A stretch of 7,608 nt of DNA from Spirochaetales bacterium (lineage in GTDB: Bacteria > Spirochaetota > Spirochaetia > DTKZ01), in contig JAISQU010000158.1 in NCBI GenBank assembly GCA_031274005.1, positions 1-7,608 of the forward strand. Direction: 5' to 3'. The notes under the pieces were generated by a model, which was not told where the DNA came from, searched no databases, and was given only the letters and a program-made list of their open reading frames with translations. Positions within the stretch are counted from its first letter, which is position 1; every line of letters starts with the position of its first letter. A program made the position numbers and the translations under genes. Positions 1 through 7,121 of this stretch are shown here, piece by piece.

Positions 1-2
1 AG

Positions 3-101
3 CCCTTGGGCCGCGCCAGGGATTGCAGCGTAAATCCTTTTGGCGCAGCCAAAAGATTGAAGCGGAAAGCCCGGTTTTTTGCGAAGCAAAAAAGGCGCAC
101 G
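3..101 (+). repeat. Hairpin-rich modular repeat, left copy
   Basis: This non-coding repeat aligns in the same orientation with 7482-7576. It has a 5' box (AGGGATTGCAG, 18-28), a variable hairpin core and a 3' box (64-101). Inside, a 17-nt box occurs twice, at 21-37 and 55-71, with 14 of 17 positions identical. Each box is followed by a hairpin: CTTTTGGC-GCA-GCCAAAAG at 37-55, and TTTTTTGC-GAA-GCAAAAAA at 75-93. Both loops are three bases of the GNA type, which is known to be very stable in DNA when closed by C-G. A weaker bulged hairpin spans 3-21. No start codon with a ribosome site lies here. The copy may begin before the window. It looks like a dispersed intergenic repeat lying just past the end of the minus-strand PEGA gene. 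Its function is unknown. Confidence 0.75.
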
Positions 102-120
102 GAAAAAATTGGTGCACCCG

Positions 121-1848
121 TTAATAGACAATGCCGATCCCGCCGCCGACGAAGAGGCGGCCGGTCTCTTCTGTGTCCGCGGAGTGTTCCCAGGAAACAA
201 AGCCGCTGAGGTTCAGAAAAGAATTGGGAAGCAGGGTATGTACCTCGAATCCCGTATATAAGGGGCGGCGCGGTTTGGGGCTTTCCGGATAGAGACTCAG
301 CGCGAGAGCGCTTGAGAGGCCGGCGCTGAGGAATCCCGCGTCGTAAAAAAGGCCGAACCTCAGCGTTGTCCAGTAGTGGCCGGAAACTTCTTCCATGCTG
401 GTTTCACGTCCCAGCCTGTAAGGGGAAGCCTGAAACTCCGGAGCGGTCGTTATACCCAGGCTCCCAAGCCTGATCTCGGCGGCAAGGCCCGCGGCAAGGC
501 CGGGAAACTGGGAAAAGCCGCCGTACGAGGGTTCGGCAGCGGCCATGCCCCGCGCCGTGGCTGCCAGAGACAGAGAGGGGAAACCCCCGGCGCGAAAGAA
601 CCGGTATTTGAGGCCGAGACTGCCGGAAATATCAGGCCAACCGCCTTCACCGCTTTTTGCGCCCAGGGACAATGCGGGGATTATCTCCAGGCCGCCGGGG
701 ATGCCTGCGGCTCCCCCAAGCTGAAAAAGATAGAGATTTGACCATTCCGTCCGACCCGGCGCCGCGGCAAGGCCCATGATGTTCGAGTTTATCTGAAAAC
801 TCCAGGGCGGAAGGACGGAGGCCGTGGGCGCGTACATAAGCCCCGAAAGGCCGTGCCAGGTATTTTTGTAGCGGATAACAAGGCCGCGGTTTATTTCAAT
901 TTCAATTTCTTCCGGCGCTAAAGGCCGGCCGTTTTCGGGCTTGCAGATCAGAACCGCGCGGTATATTCCGCCGGGCAGCTGCCCGCCTGCGGCGCTGCCG
1001 CCGTTCCACAGAAAGTTTTGATTCCACGTTGTGAAGGGCGCAAACTCATGCGAGAAAACCTCGTTTCCGCCTGAATCTCTGATGGAAAGCCGCGCCGTAC
1101 CCGGGGCGCTTACGGCGAAAGAAAACTCCGTTTTGCCAAGAAGCCCCGGATTTTCAGGATTCAGCCTGCCGCGGGAAACCGAAAACCCGCTCACCGTAAA
1201 GGGCGAGGCCGTCAAAACCGCTTCGAGGTTTGTGTCCGCGTTTTCTGAAATCCGTACGGAGGTTTTGTATTCTTCGTACCCGAAGCGGCGGACGAGGATG
1301 TCATAGACCCCCACGGGCAGTTCCGTTTGCCGGGAAAGGAGCCTCTGCGTTCCGGCATAGACTTCGGCGTCATGGGGGAGCGCGCTCACTTTAAGAGTTC
1401 CCGTGTTTTTCAAAAGCCGCGCCCGCAGATAAAATGTTTTTCCCGGCTCAAGAGTCAGAAATACTGAGGCCGGTTTGTACTGCGCTTTGCGGATGAGTAC
1501 CCTGTAACCGCCGGGGTTCAGGGTTCGCAGGGAGAAAGGCGTCATGCCCGCGTAGGTATTATTGATGAGTACCTCCGCCCCGGCGGGAAGGGATTCAACA
1601 ATAAGCTCCGGGGAGGGAACGGGGTCTCCGGGCTTCGCGGGCCGGACGCGGCTTTCCAGTTCAAAATCCGTATCTGAGGTGATTTCCGCGCCGGGAGCGT
1701 TTACACTGTCTTCGATGGGGAAAACCCTCCGCGGGGGCTGCACAGATTCCCGCGGCCCCTCATCTTCGCCGGAGACAGGCAGCGCCGCGGCGCATATAAG
1801 CGCGGGAAGCGCACAAAAAAGCCGTAAGCCTGCTGCCAACTTCCTCAT
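121..1848 (-). CDS. Secreted PEGA-repeat / FlgD-Ig-like / outer-membrane barrel-like protein
   Basis: I recognise the domains but no named gene. The 575-residue product starts with a signal peptide (MRKLAAGLRLFCALPALICA, cleavage near residue 27). A low-complexity Pro-rich linker follows (about 28-78), then two PEGA-type beta repeats (about 82-145, with LPAGAEVLINNTYAGMTPF, and 150-213). Next is a FlgD-like Ig segment (about 220-320, with FLWNGG...LPGGIYRAVL). The last 240 residues are rich in Gly and alternating hydrophobics and end in IGIVY; a C-terminal aromatic residue is typical of outer-membrane barrels. I infer a periplasmic surface-binding module tethered to an outer-membrane domain. 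The frame also allows a TTG start at 1884 that overlaps the upstream gene's stop, adding 12 residues. I prefer the ATG at 1848 because it begins a clean signal peptide, although neither start has a good ribosome site. It lies 32 bp behind the C_GCAxxG gene, so co-transcription is plausible. Confidence 0.85.
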   Translation of the reverse strand: MRKLAAGLRLFCALPALICAAALPVSGEDEGPRESVQPPRRVFPIEDSVNAPGAEITSDTDFELESRVRPAKPGDPVPSPELIVESLPAGAEVLINNTYAGMTPFSLRTLNPGGYRVLIRKAQYKPASVFLTLEPGKTFYLRARLLKNTGTLKVSALPHDAEVYAGTQRLLSRQTELPVGVYDILVRRFGYEEYKTSVRISENADTNLEAVLTASPFTVSGFSVSRGRLNPENPGLLGKTEFSFAVSAPGTARLSIRDSGGNEVFSHEFAPFTTWNQNFLWNGGSAAGGQLPGGIYRAVLICKPENGRPLAPEEIEIEINRGLVIRYKNTWHGLSGLMYAPTASVLPPWSFQINSNIMGLAAAPGRTEWSNLYLFQLGGAAGIPGGLEIIPALSLGAKSGEGGWPDISGSLGLKYRFFRAGGFPSLSLAATARGMAAAEPSYGGFSQFPGLAAGLAAEIRLGSLGITTAPEFQASPYRLGRETSMEEVSGHYWTTLRFGLFYDAGFLSAGLSSALALSLYPESPKPRRPLYTGFEVHTLLPNSFLNLSGFVSWEHSADTEETGRLFVGGGIGIVY

Positions 1849-1880
1849 AAATTTTATAGTGCTCTTACCTGTGGGAAAAG

Positions 1881-2312
1881 TCAACGATATGAGAGATTGT
1901 CCGGAGGGTCATTTTTCAGAATATCTTCCAGAATTTCCGCTGCTTTCAGAACAACCGCCCTGCATTTATGTTCAGGATGAAAATGCCTGTCCTTGATGGG
2001 CGTACACAGAAGCGTAGCAAATTCCTTTTCAAAGGCATCGATAAACTTTTTCTCGATATCCTTGATGCGCGTACTCTCGTGCGCCCTTTCTTTGACGTAC
2101 AGCCGGCCCAGTACCATAATGCCGCCGCTCAGGGCGCCGCAGACACTGCCCACGCCCATTCCCCCGCCGAAGCCCGCCGCGAGAAGGAGCGCGTTTTTAT
2201 CCAGCCCCAGGTTGAGGTCTTCGTTTGCCACCCGCAGAATGGTTTCCGCGCAGTTAAGGCCGTTTTTTTTCATATAATCGTTTTCGACTATTTGGGCTAT
2301 ATGTAAATCCAT
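1881..2312 (-). CDS. C_GCAxxG_C_C family protein (putative metal/redox cysteine protein)
   Basis: The product has 143 residues and four spaced cysteines that match the C_GCAxxG_C_C family signature: Cys21 (LNCAETIL), Cys58 (GSVCGALSGGIMVLG), Cys103 (LLCTP) and Cys117 (HKCRAV). Family members are small, mostly helical cytosolic proteins. Their cysteines probably bind a metal or cluster, and the biochemical role is generally unassigned. No signal peptide or membrane segment is evident once the start is set at ATG 2312. The frame stays open to an ATG at 2417, but those 35 extra residues do not resemble the family N-terminus and have no ribosome site. The chosen start gives the usual lead of about 20 residues before the first motif cysteine. 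The stop (TGA, 1881-1883) overlaps a TTG that could start the PEGA gene. The gene is divergent from recQ. Confidence 0.85.
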   Translation of the reverse strand: MDLHIAQIVENDYMKKNGLNCAETILRVANEDLNLGLDKNALLLAAGFGGGMGVGSVCGALSGGIMVLGRLYVKERAHESTRIKDIEKKFIDAFEKEFATLLCTPIKDRHFHPEHKCRAVVLKAAEILEDILKNDPPDNLSYR

Positions 2313-2470
2313 ATATAAAAGGTAACTTATAAAAGCCGCAATTGCAACAGCGCGCGGCTGACTGGCAAGCGGGGCCTTATTCCGCCCGCAGGGAGAGTCA
2401 TCACAAAAATTTGACATGCGGAAGACCGTAGACAGACTCTCATAAAATTGCTGTACTTAACTCCATAACC
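2313..2470. other. Divergent intergenic spacer between C_GCAxxG gene and recQ
   Basis: This 158-bp spacer must hold the promoters of the two divergent genes. On the plus strand there is an exact TTGACA at 2411-2416 and a TAAAAT at 2443-2448, but the gap between them is 26 bp, too long for one standard promoter. On the minus strand TATAAG (complement of 2325-2330) is -10-like without a good -35. Possible operator elements are GAGAGTC/GACTCTC (2393-2399 with 2435-2441), which brackets the TTGACA, and AGCCGC/GCGGCT (2334-2339 with 2354-2359), whose first arm overlaps the palindrome GCAATTGC (2338-2345). All are short enough to be chance. No small gene or RNA was recognised here. Confidence 0.4.
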
Positions 2471-4354
2471 ATGCCGAGTAAAAATCAGGATAAACATGAA
2501 GTCCTTAAAACTCATTTCGGCTACACGCTGTTCCGGCCGGGGCAGGAGTCCGTTATTGACGCGCTTCTTGCCGGCAGGGATGTTCTTGCCGTGATGCCCA
2601 CGGGCGCGGGAAAATCTTTGTGTTATCAACTGCCGGCCCTGATGATGGGCGGGCTTACCCTTGTTATTTCTCCCCTCATTTCGCTTATGAAGGATCAGGT
2701 GGAGGCCCTGCGGGATTCCGGCATTCCCGCGGCGTACCTGAACAGTTCCCTGCCTCCCGCCGATTACGCGGAAACTCTTTTGCTCGCCGCGGGGGGACAG
2801 TACAGGATTCTTTACATAGCGCCGGAAAGGCTTCAGCGCGAAGACCTTCTGCACATAACGGAAACGGTAAAAATCTCCATGATTGTTATTGACGAAGCCC
2901 ACTGCGTTTCTCACTGGGGGCACGACTTCCGGCCCGGCTATCTTACGATTGCGGCTTTTATCAGGCAGTTCCCGGCGCGGCCTGTTATTGCCGCCTTTAC
3001 CGCCACAGCCACAAGCAGCGTAAAAGAAGACGTTGCCCTTATGCTTGATCTGCGCGAGCCCTATATGCTCACCACGGGTTTCAACCGCGAAAACCTCTAC
3101 TTTGAAGTGCAAAGACCAAAGGACAAGAGGCAGGATCTTCTGCGCTGTCTGGAAAACCGGCGGGACAAAAGCGGGATTATTTACTGCGCGACCCGCAAAG
3201 GCGTAGAAGAAATCTGCGCGATTCTGAACCAAAACGGTTTTGCCGCCACACGCTATCACGCGGGTCTGGACGACAGGGAAAGGCAGGAAAACCAGGATGA
3301 TTTTATTTATGACCGCAAACAGGTGATGGTGGCGACAAACGCTTTCGGCATGGGCATAGACAAATCAAATGTTTCGTTTGTCATTCATTACAATATGCCC
3401 AAGAATATTGAAAGCTACTATCAGGAGGCGGGCAGGGCCGGCCGTGACGGGGAAAAAGCGGACTGCATTCTGCTCTACAGCCCGCAGGATGTCAACCTCA
3501 ATAAATTTTTTATTACACGCGCCCAGGATGAATACAGGGAGAAAACGGCGGCTCTTCAGGACTCATCCGATTTTGCCTCGGGGGAATTCAAGGACGATTA
3601 CATTAATCATAATCTGGAACTTCTGAAACACATGACTTTTTACGCCGTAACCACAGACTGCCTGCGGGCCTATATCCTGAAATACTTCGGCGAGGCATCC
3701 CCCCACTACTGCGGAAACTGCTCCAACTGTACCACTGTTTTTGAAAGCGTCGATATTACCCTGCCCGCGCAAAAAATTATTTCCTGTGTTTTCCGCGTCG
3801 AACAGCGGGGCCGCCGTTTCGGCAAAGGCATGATTGTGAATATTCTGAAAGGGTCAAAAAGCGAAAAACTTACCGGCCCCGGCCTGGAGACTTTAAGCAC
3901 ATACGGCATCATGGCGGATACGGATGCCCGCCGCATACGCCTTATTCTGGACCAGCTTATCGCCCAGGGTTATCTTGCCGTTTCGGACGGCGAATATCCT
4001 GTTGTGTGCCCTTCGCCGCGTTCGGGGGAGATTATTTTTGACAAAAAACCCGTGGCTATGATGCTTCCCAAAGAAACGCGGAAGCAGCAGAGCGCCATTT
4101 TTCCTGAGACTCCGTTTTCTGATTTTGACGCCGGCCTTTTGACAAAACTCAAAGACCTGCGTAGGCGCCTGGCAAAAGAAGCTCATGTTCCCGCCTATAT
4201 TATTTTTCCCGACGCGACCCTGCAGGATATGTGCCGCAAACGCCCCGGCAGCAGGGAAGAATTTCTTGAGGTCTCCGGCGTTGGAATCGTAAAAATGAAA
4301 AAATACGGCGGCGAGTTTACGAAACTCATACGGCAGCACACAGGCGGAATATGA
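2471..4354 (+). CDS. recQ: ATP-dependent DNA helicase RecQ
   Basis: This is a full-length 627-residue RecQ, a 3'-5' superfamily 2 DNA helicase that unwinds recombination and stalled-fork intermediates in the cytoplasm. Motif 0 is at residues 12-25 (FGYTLFRPGQ) and Walker A at 44-49 (TGAGKS). The DEAH box is at 141-144 and runs into the RecQ-specific aromatic loop (CVSHWGHDFRPGY, 145-157). Motif III is at 176-181 (FTATAT) and motif VI at 318-326 (QEAGRAGRD). The zinc site has four cysteines (Cys397, Cys414, Cys417, Cys420), followed by an RQC winged helix (about 425-530) and a C-terminal HRDC domain (about 550-622, with VSGVGIVKMKKYG). All expected catalytic residues are present. The ATG at 2471 places motif 0 at the usual distance; no clear ribosome site precedes it. 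The gene is followed by a small hairpin and the hisD-type gene. Confidence 0.98.
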   Translation: MPSKNQDKHEVLKTHFGYTLFRPGQESVIDALLAGRDVLAVMPTGAGKSLCYQLPALMMGGLTLVISPLISLMKDQVEALRDSGIPAAYLNSSLPPADYAETLLLAAGGQYRILYIAPERLQREDLLHITETVKISMIVIDEAHCVSHWGHDFRPGYLTIAAFIRQFPARPVIAAFTATATSSVKEDVALMLDLREPYMLTTGFNRENLYFEVQRPKDKRQDLLRCLENRRDKSGIIYCATRKGVEEICAILNQNGFAATRYHAGLDDRERQENQDDFIYDRKQVMVATNAFGMGIDKSNVSFVIHYNMPKNIESYYQEAGRAGRDGEKADCILLYSPQDVNLNKFFITRAQDEYREKTAALQDSSDFASGEFKDDYINHNLELLKHMTFYAVTTDCLRAYILKYFGEASPHYCGNCSNCTTVFESVDITLPAQKIISCVFRVEQRGRRFGKGMIVNILKGSKSEKLTGPGLETLSTYGIMADTDARRIRLILDQLIAQGYLAVSDGEYPVVCPSPRSGEIIFDKKPVAMMLPKETRKQQSAIFPETPFSDFDAGLLTKLKDLRRRLAKEAHVPAYIIFPDATLQDMCRKRPGSREEFLEVSGVGIVKMKKYGGEFTKLIRQHTGGI

Positions 4355-4355
4355 A

Positions 4356-4370
4356 CCGCTTTTGAAGCGG
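4356..4370 (+). other. Short hairpin just after recQ stop
   Basis: A perfect 6-bp inverted repeat, CCGCTT-TTG-AAGCGG, begins two bases after the recQ stop codon. No T-run follows, so it is a poor intrinsic terminator. It lies immediately upstream of the TATAAT box at 4375, in the -35/-10 interval, so it could instead be an operator for the downstream pair, or an mRNA 3'-end stabiliser. The assignment is open. Confidence 0.35.
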
Positions 4371-4374
4371 CGCA

Positions 4375-4380
4375 TATAAT
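4375..4380 (+). promoter_or_regulatory. Candidate -10 box for the hisD-folC pair
   Basis: TATAAT matches the consensus exactly and lies 45 bp before the preferred hisD start. The hexamer 18 bp upstream (ATGAAC, 4351-4356) is a poor -35 and overlaps the recQ stop, so an activator or another sigma factor would be needed. If used, transcription would begin near 4387 and leave a short leader with no attenuator or T-box visible. Read-through from recQ remains possible. Confidence 0.35.
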
Positions 4381-4425
4381 ATCGGAGTTGTTGACTACCT
4401 GCTCATGTCCGGGCTACTTTTCCCT

Positions 4426-5772
4426 ATGGACATTAAAATCTGGAAGAACCTCGGCGCGGCGGAAAAACAGCGGCTTCTTTCGCGCTCCGAGACCGATATA
4501 GGCGAGGCGGCGGATACCGTCCGTCCCATTATAGATGCTGTAAAAAACCGGGGGGACGAGGCTCTCAGGGAATATACCCTTAAATTTGACGGAGCGGATC
4601 TGAGAGCTATGCCCCTTGCGGCGCGGGCCGAAGATTACGAGGAGGCTGAAAAATCCCTTTCGCAGGAGGTGAAGGAGGCTCTTGAATACGCCATTGATAA
4701 TGTTATCGCGTTTCACGATTTCCAGCGGCCCGGGCCCATGTCTTTTGCGGAAATCCGGCCCGGTCTTTTCGCGGGAGAAAGACCCCTTCCCATTCCTTCC
4801 GCGGGCTTGTATGTTCCCCGCGGACGCGGGAGTTTCCCTTCCATGCTGTATATGCTCGCGGTTCCCGCGCTGGTTGCCGGGGTTAAACAGATTCGTATTG
4901 TGACGCCGCCCAATCCTGACGGCAGTATAGACGCGGCCTGTTTGTACGCGGCAAAAATTTTAAGCTCGTGGGCGGCGGCCCGGGGCGGTGCGGAAAGCGC
5001 TCTTGAGGTTTTCCGCGTGGGCGGCGCGCAGGCGGTCGCGGCCCTGGCCTATGGTACCGAAACTCTGGGCCGCGTTGTCAAGATTGTGGGGCCTGGTTCA
5101 CGCTATGTGACGGCAGCCAAGCGGCTTCTGGCCCCGGTAATCGACACGGGGCTGCCCGCGGGGCCCAGCGAGTCCATTGTGCTCGCGGACGGCACAACCG
5201 ACCCCCGTCTTGTGGCCGCTGACCTTCTTATAGAAGCGGAGCACGGTTCGGATTCTTCCGCCCTGCTTGTTACGCCCGACGAAAAAACGGCCCGCGCGGC
5301 CGCGGATATTTTGCCCCGCCTCATAGCGGAGCTTCCCGAACCGCGCAGGACTTTCGCCGGGGATGTTTTTTCCGGATACGGCGGCCTCATTCTGGCTCAG
5401 GATATGCGGGAGGCGGCCTTTATCGTCAACAGTTTCGCGCCGGAACATCTGCAGATACATTCAGCCCGGCCCCTGGAGCTCCTGCCCTTCATTACGAACG
5501 CGGGAGAAATCCTCCTTGGCGAAACAACGCCCTTCAGTCTGGCAAACTACGCCTGCGGCGCGAACGCCGTTCTTCCCACAGGCGGCAAGGCGGTGAGTTT
5601 TTCCGCGGTGTCGGCGCGGGATTTTATAAAATACTCTTCCGTTGTTCATGTTACGCGGGAGGGTTTTTCCCGGCTTCAGGGCAGGGTTTCGACCCTGGCC
5701 GAGTATGAAGGTTTTACCGCGCACGCGCAGGCCCTGAAAAAACGCGGGCCGGACGGCGGGTTCGCCGGATGA
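4426..5772 (+). CDS. hisD: Histidinol dehydrogenase family protein (variant metal site)
   Basis: The 448-residue product matches the HisD family over its whole length. HisD is a zinc- and NAD-dependent cytosolic enzyme that oxidises L-histidinol to L-histidine, the last step of the pathway. Visible landmarks are VPRGRGSFPSMLYMLAVPA (from 130), VGGAQAVAALAYGTE (198-212), VGPGSRYVTAAKR (221-233), the signature from AGPSES (245) to AEHGSDS (277), and the catalytic pair Glu340-His341 (FAPEHLQI). Of the zinc ligands known in E. coli, His262 and His419 are kept (His273, His433). Gln259 is Glu270 and Asp360 is Asn374 (SLANYACGANAVLPTGG), and the usual Asn-His before LPT reads Asn-Ala. It may be a divergent HisD clade or a paralogue with another alcohol substrate. 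I chose ATG 4426 because MDIKIWKNLG fits the family start; ATG 4405 would add seven residues. The 3' end overlaps folC. No other his gene is in view. Confidence 0.87.
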   Translation: MDIKIWKNLGAAEKQRLLSRSETDIGEAADTVRPIIDAVKNRGDEALREYTLKFDGADLRAMPLAARAEDYEEAEKSLSQEVKEALEYAIDNVIAFHDFQRPGPMSFAEIRPGLFAGERPLPIPSAGLYVPRGRGSFPSMLYMLAVPALVAGVKQIRIVTPPNPDGSIDAACLYAAKILSSWAAARGGAESALEVFRVGGAQAVAALAYGTETLGRVVKIVGPGSRYVTAAKRLLAPVIDTGLPAGPSESIVLADGTTDPRLVAADLLIEAEHGSDSSALLVTPDEKTARAAADILPRLIAELPEPRRTFAGDVFSGYGGLILAQDMREAAFIVNSFAPEHLQIHSARPLELLPFITNAGEILLGETTPFSLANYACGANAVLPTGGKAVSFSAVSARDFIKYSSVVHVTREGFSRLQGRVSTLAEYEGFTAHAQALKKRGPDGGFAG

Positions 5773-7121
5773 GCGGCCTTTTCCCCTCCACGGAAGAAGT
5801 CTTTTCCTGGCTCGAAGGTTTTTCCAATTTCGAGAGAAACGCCTTTACTCTGCGGAATTTCCGACTGGACAGAATGGAGGCCCTGCTGGATCTTTTCGGC
5901 AAACCGCACAGGGCGTACCGCTGCCTTCACATAGCCGGGTCAAAGGGCAAGGGGTCCACGGCCGCGTTCCTTGCTTCGGTTTTGTCGGCTGCGGGGCTGA
6001 AAACAGGGCTCTACACATCGCCTCATCTTGTTTCGTACAAAGAAAGAATAAGCCTTGCAGGGGAGGAGATCGCCGACGATGTTTTTATATGCCAGGCGGA
6101 AGTTCTGCGCGGCAAAATAGAAAGCCTTGACCCCGCCCGCTTTCCCGGCGGCGATTACCCGACCACCTTCGAACTGCTTACCTGCCTGGGTTTTTTGATT
6201 TTCCGCGCTCTGGGCTGCGCGTGGGCCGTGCTCGAAACAGGCATGGGCGGCAGGCTCGACGCGACGAACGTCTGCCTTCCTGAAGCCTGCGTTCTGACGC
6301 CCATAGAGTTTGAGCATACCGAGTATCTTGGCGATACCATCAGCGCCATTGCGCGGGAAAAAGCGGGAATTATCAAGAGCGGCGTTCCGGTCTTCTGCGC
6401 GCCCCAAACAGGAGAGGCTCTCGCGGTTTTCCGCGCCGCGGCGGCTGAGCGCGGATGCGGGTTTCACTATTTACCGGAGTATTTTACAAACATAAGCTGT
6501 TGTACAGGAATGGACGGTTCGCTCGCGGAACTGCAGCCGGCCGGAGAGGCGCGGCGTTTAAGTCTTCGTCTGCGCCTCTCCGGCGAAGTTCAGGCGGAAA
6601 ACGCGGCTCTGGCTTTCCAGGTCATCCGCGCCGTGCTGCCGGAACTTTCCCAGGATATTCTTGTCAGGGGGCTTGAGGCGGCCTTTATTCCCGGCCGGCT
6701 GCAGAAAGTGGAGGATTTGCCCCCGGTTTTCGTTGATGGTTCCCACACGCCCCTTTCGGTAAAACGGCTTCTGCATTCCTTCAGACAAATGTTCGCGGCG
6801 CCGGATACTCTTATCCTTGGCATAGTGGGCGGCAAACGCTGTGAAGAAATCGCCGCGATACTCTGCCCCGCTTTTCGCTCTGTTATTGTTACAACGCCGG
6901 GAACCTTCAAAGCCTCGGACCCGCGGCGGCTGTATGAAATCTGTTTAAAATACAACGCATCAAGCCGCCTTATCCCCGGTCCCGCCGACGCCTTCGCCGC
7001 CGCGAAGAAAGACCTGCCGGCGCCGGGCAGCCCTGTTTTGATAACGGGGTCTTTCTACCTCGCGGGGGAAATTTTAAAACTGTATAAAAATGAAAAAGCC
7101 GCCAACAGCTTACAGATATAA
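5769..7121 (+). CDS. folC: Bifunctional folylpolyglutamate synthase / dihydrofolate synthase
   Basis: FolC is a cytosolic Mur-ligase-type ATP-dependent enzyme that adds glutamate to folates and, in many bacteria, to dihydropteroate. The 450-residue product is of normal length. It shows the P-loop (HIAGSKGKGSTAAF, with GSKGKGS at 57-63), then LYTSPHLVSYKERI (81-94), the magnesium-site motif ETGMGGRLDATN (156-167), the His183 region (FEHTEYLGD) and EKAGIIK (197-203), which belongs to the lysine-containing motif of the family. The C-terminal Mur ligase domain has DGSHTP at 323-328 where most relatives read DGAHNP. The ATG at 5769 overlaps the hisD stop as ATGA, which indicates translational coupling; no independent ribosome site is needed or seen. 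From sequence alone I cannot tell whether both activities are present. It ends 11 bp from a convergent small gene. Confidence 0.95.
   Translation: MSGLFPSTEEVFSWLEGFSNFERNAFTLRNFRLDRMEALLDLFGKPHRAYRCLHIAGSKGKGSTAAFLASVLSAAGLKTGLYTSPHLVSYKERISLAGEEIADDVFICQAEVLRGKIESLDPARFPGGDYPTTFELLTCLGFLIFRALGCAWAVLETGMGGRLDATNVCLPEACVLTPIEFEHTEYLGDTISAIAREKAGIIKSGVPVFCAPQTGEALAVFRAAAAERGCGFHYLPEYFTNISCCTGMDGSLAELQPAGEARRLSLRLRLSGEVQAENAALAFQVIRAVLPELSQDILVRGLEAAFIPGRLQKVEDLPPVFVDGSHTPLSVKRLLHSFRQMFAAPDTLILGIVGGKRCEEIAAILCPAFRSVIVTTPGTFKASDPRRLYEICLKYNASSRLIPGPADAFAAAKKDLPAPGSPVLITGSFYLAGEILKLYKNEKAANSLQI

Noticed and set aside
111..118. Palindrome GGTGCACC followed, on the minus strand, by a T-run, as terminator of the PEGA gene
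   Set aside because: The perfect 8-bp palindrome leaves at most two stem pairs once a loop forms. The T-run is suggestive, but the stem is too weak.
376..741. 121-codon plus-strand frame inside the PEGA gene
   Set aside because: It is antisense to the barrel-like domain, rich in Arg, Gly and Ala, and has no start context.
1881..2417. 178-residue version of the C_GCAxxG protein
   Set aside because: The extra 35 residues do not match the family start and lack a ribosome site. ATG 2312 gives the usual distance to the first motif cysteine.
2327..3259. 310-codon open frame antisense to recQ
   Set aside because: It overlaps an unambiguous RecQ, has no domain I recognise and a basic, low-complexity look, as expected of a shadow frame in GC-rich coding DNA.
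5940..6467. 175-codon open frame antisense to folC
   Set aside because: It lies entirely within conserved FolC motifs (from the P-loop to the middle of the gene) and has no ribosome site.
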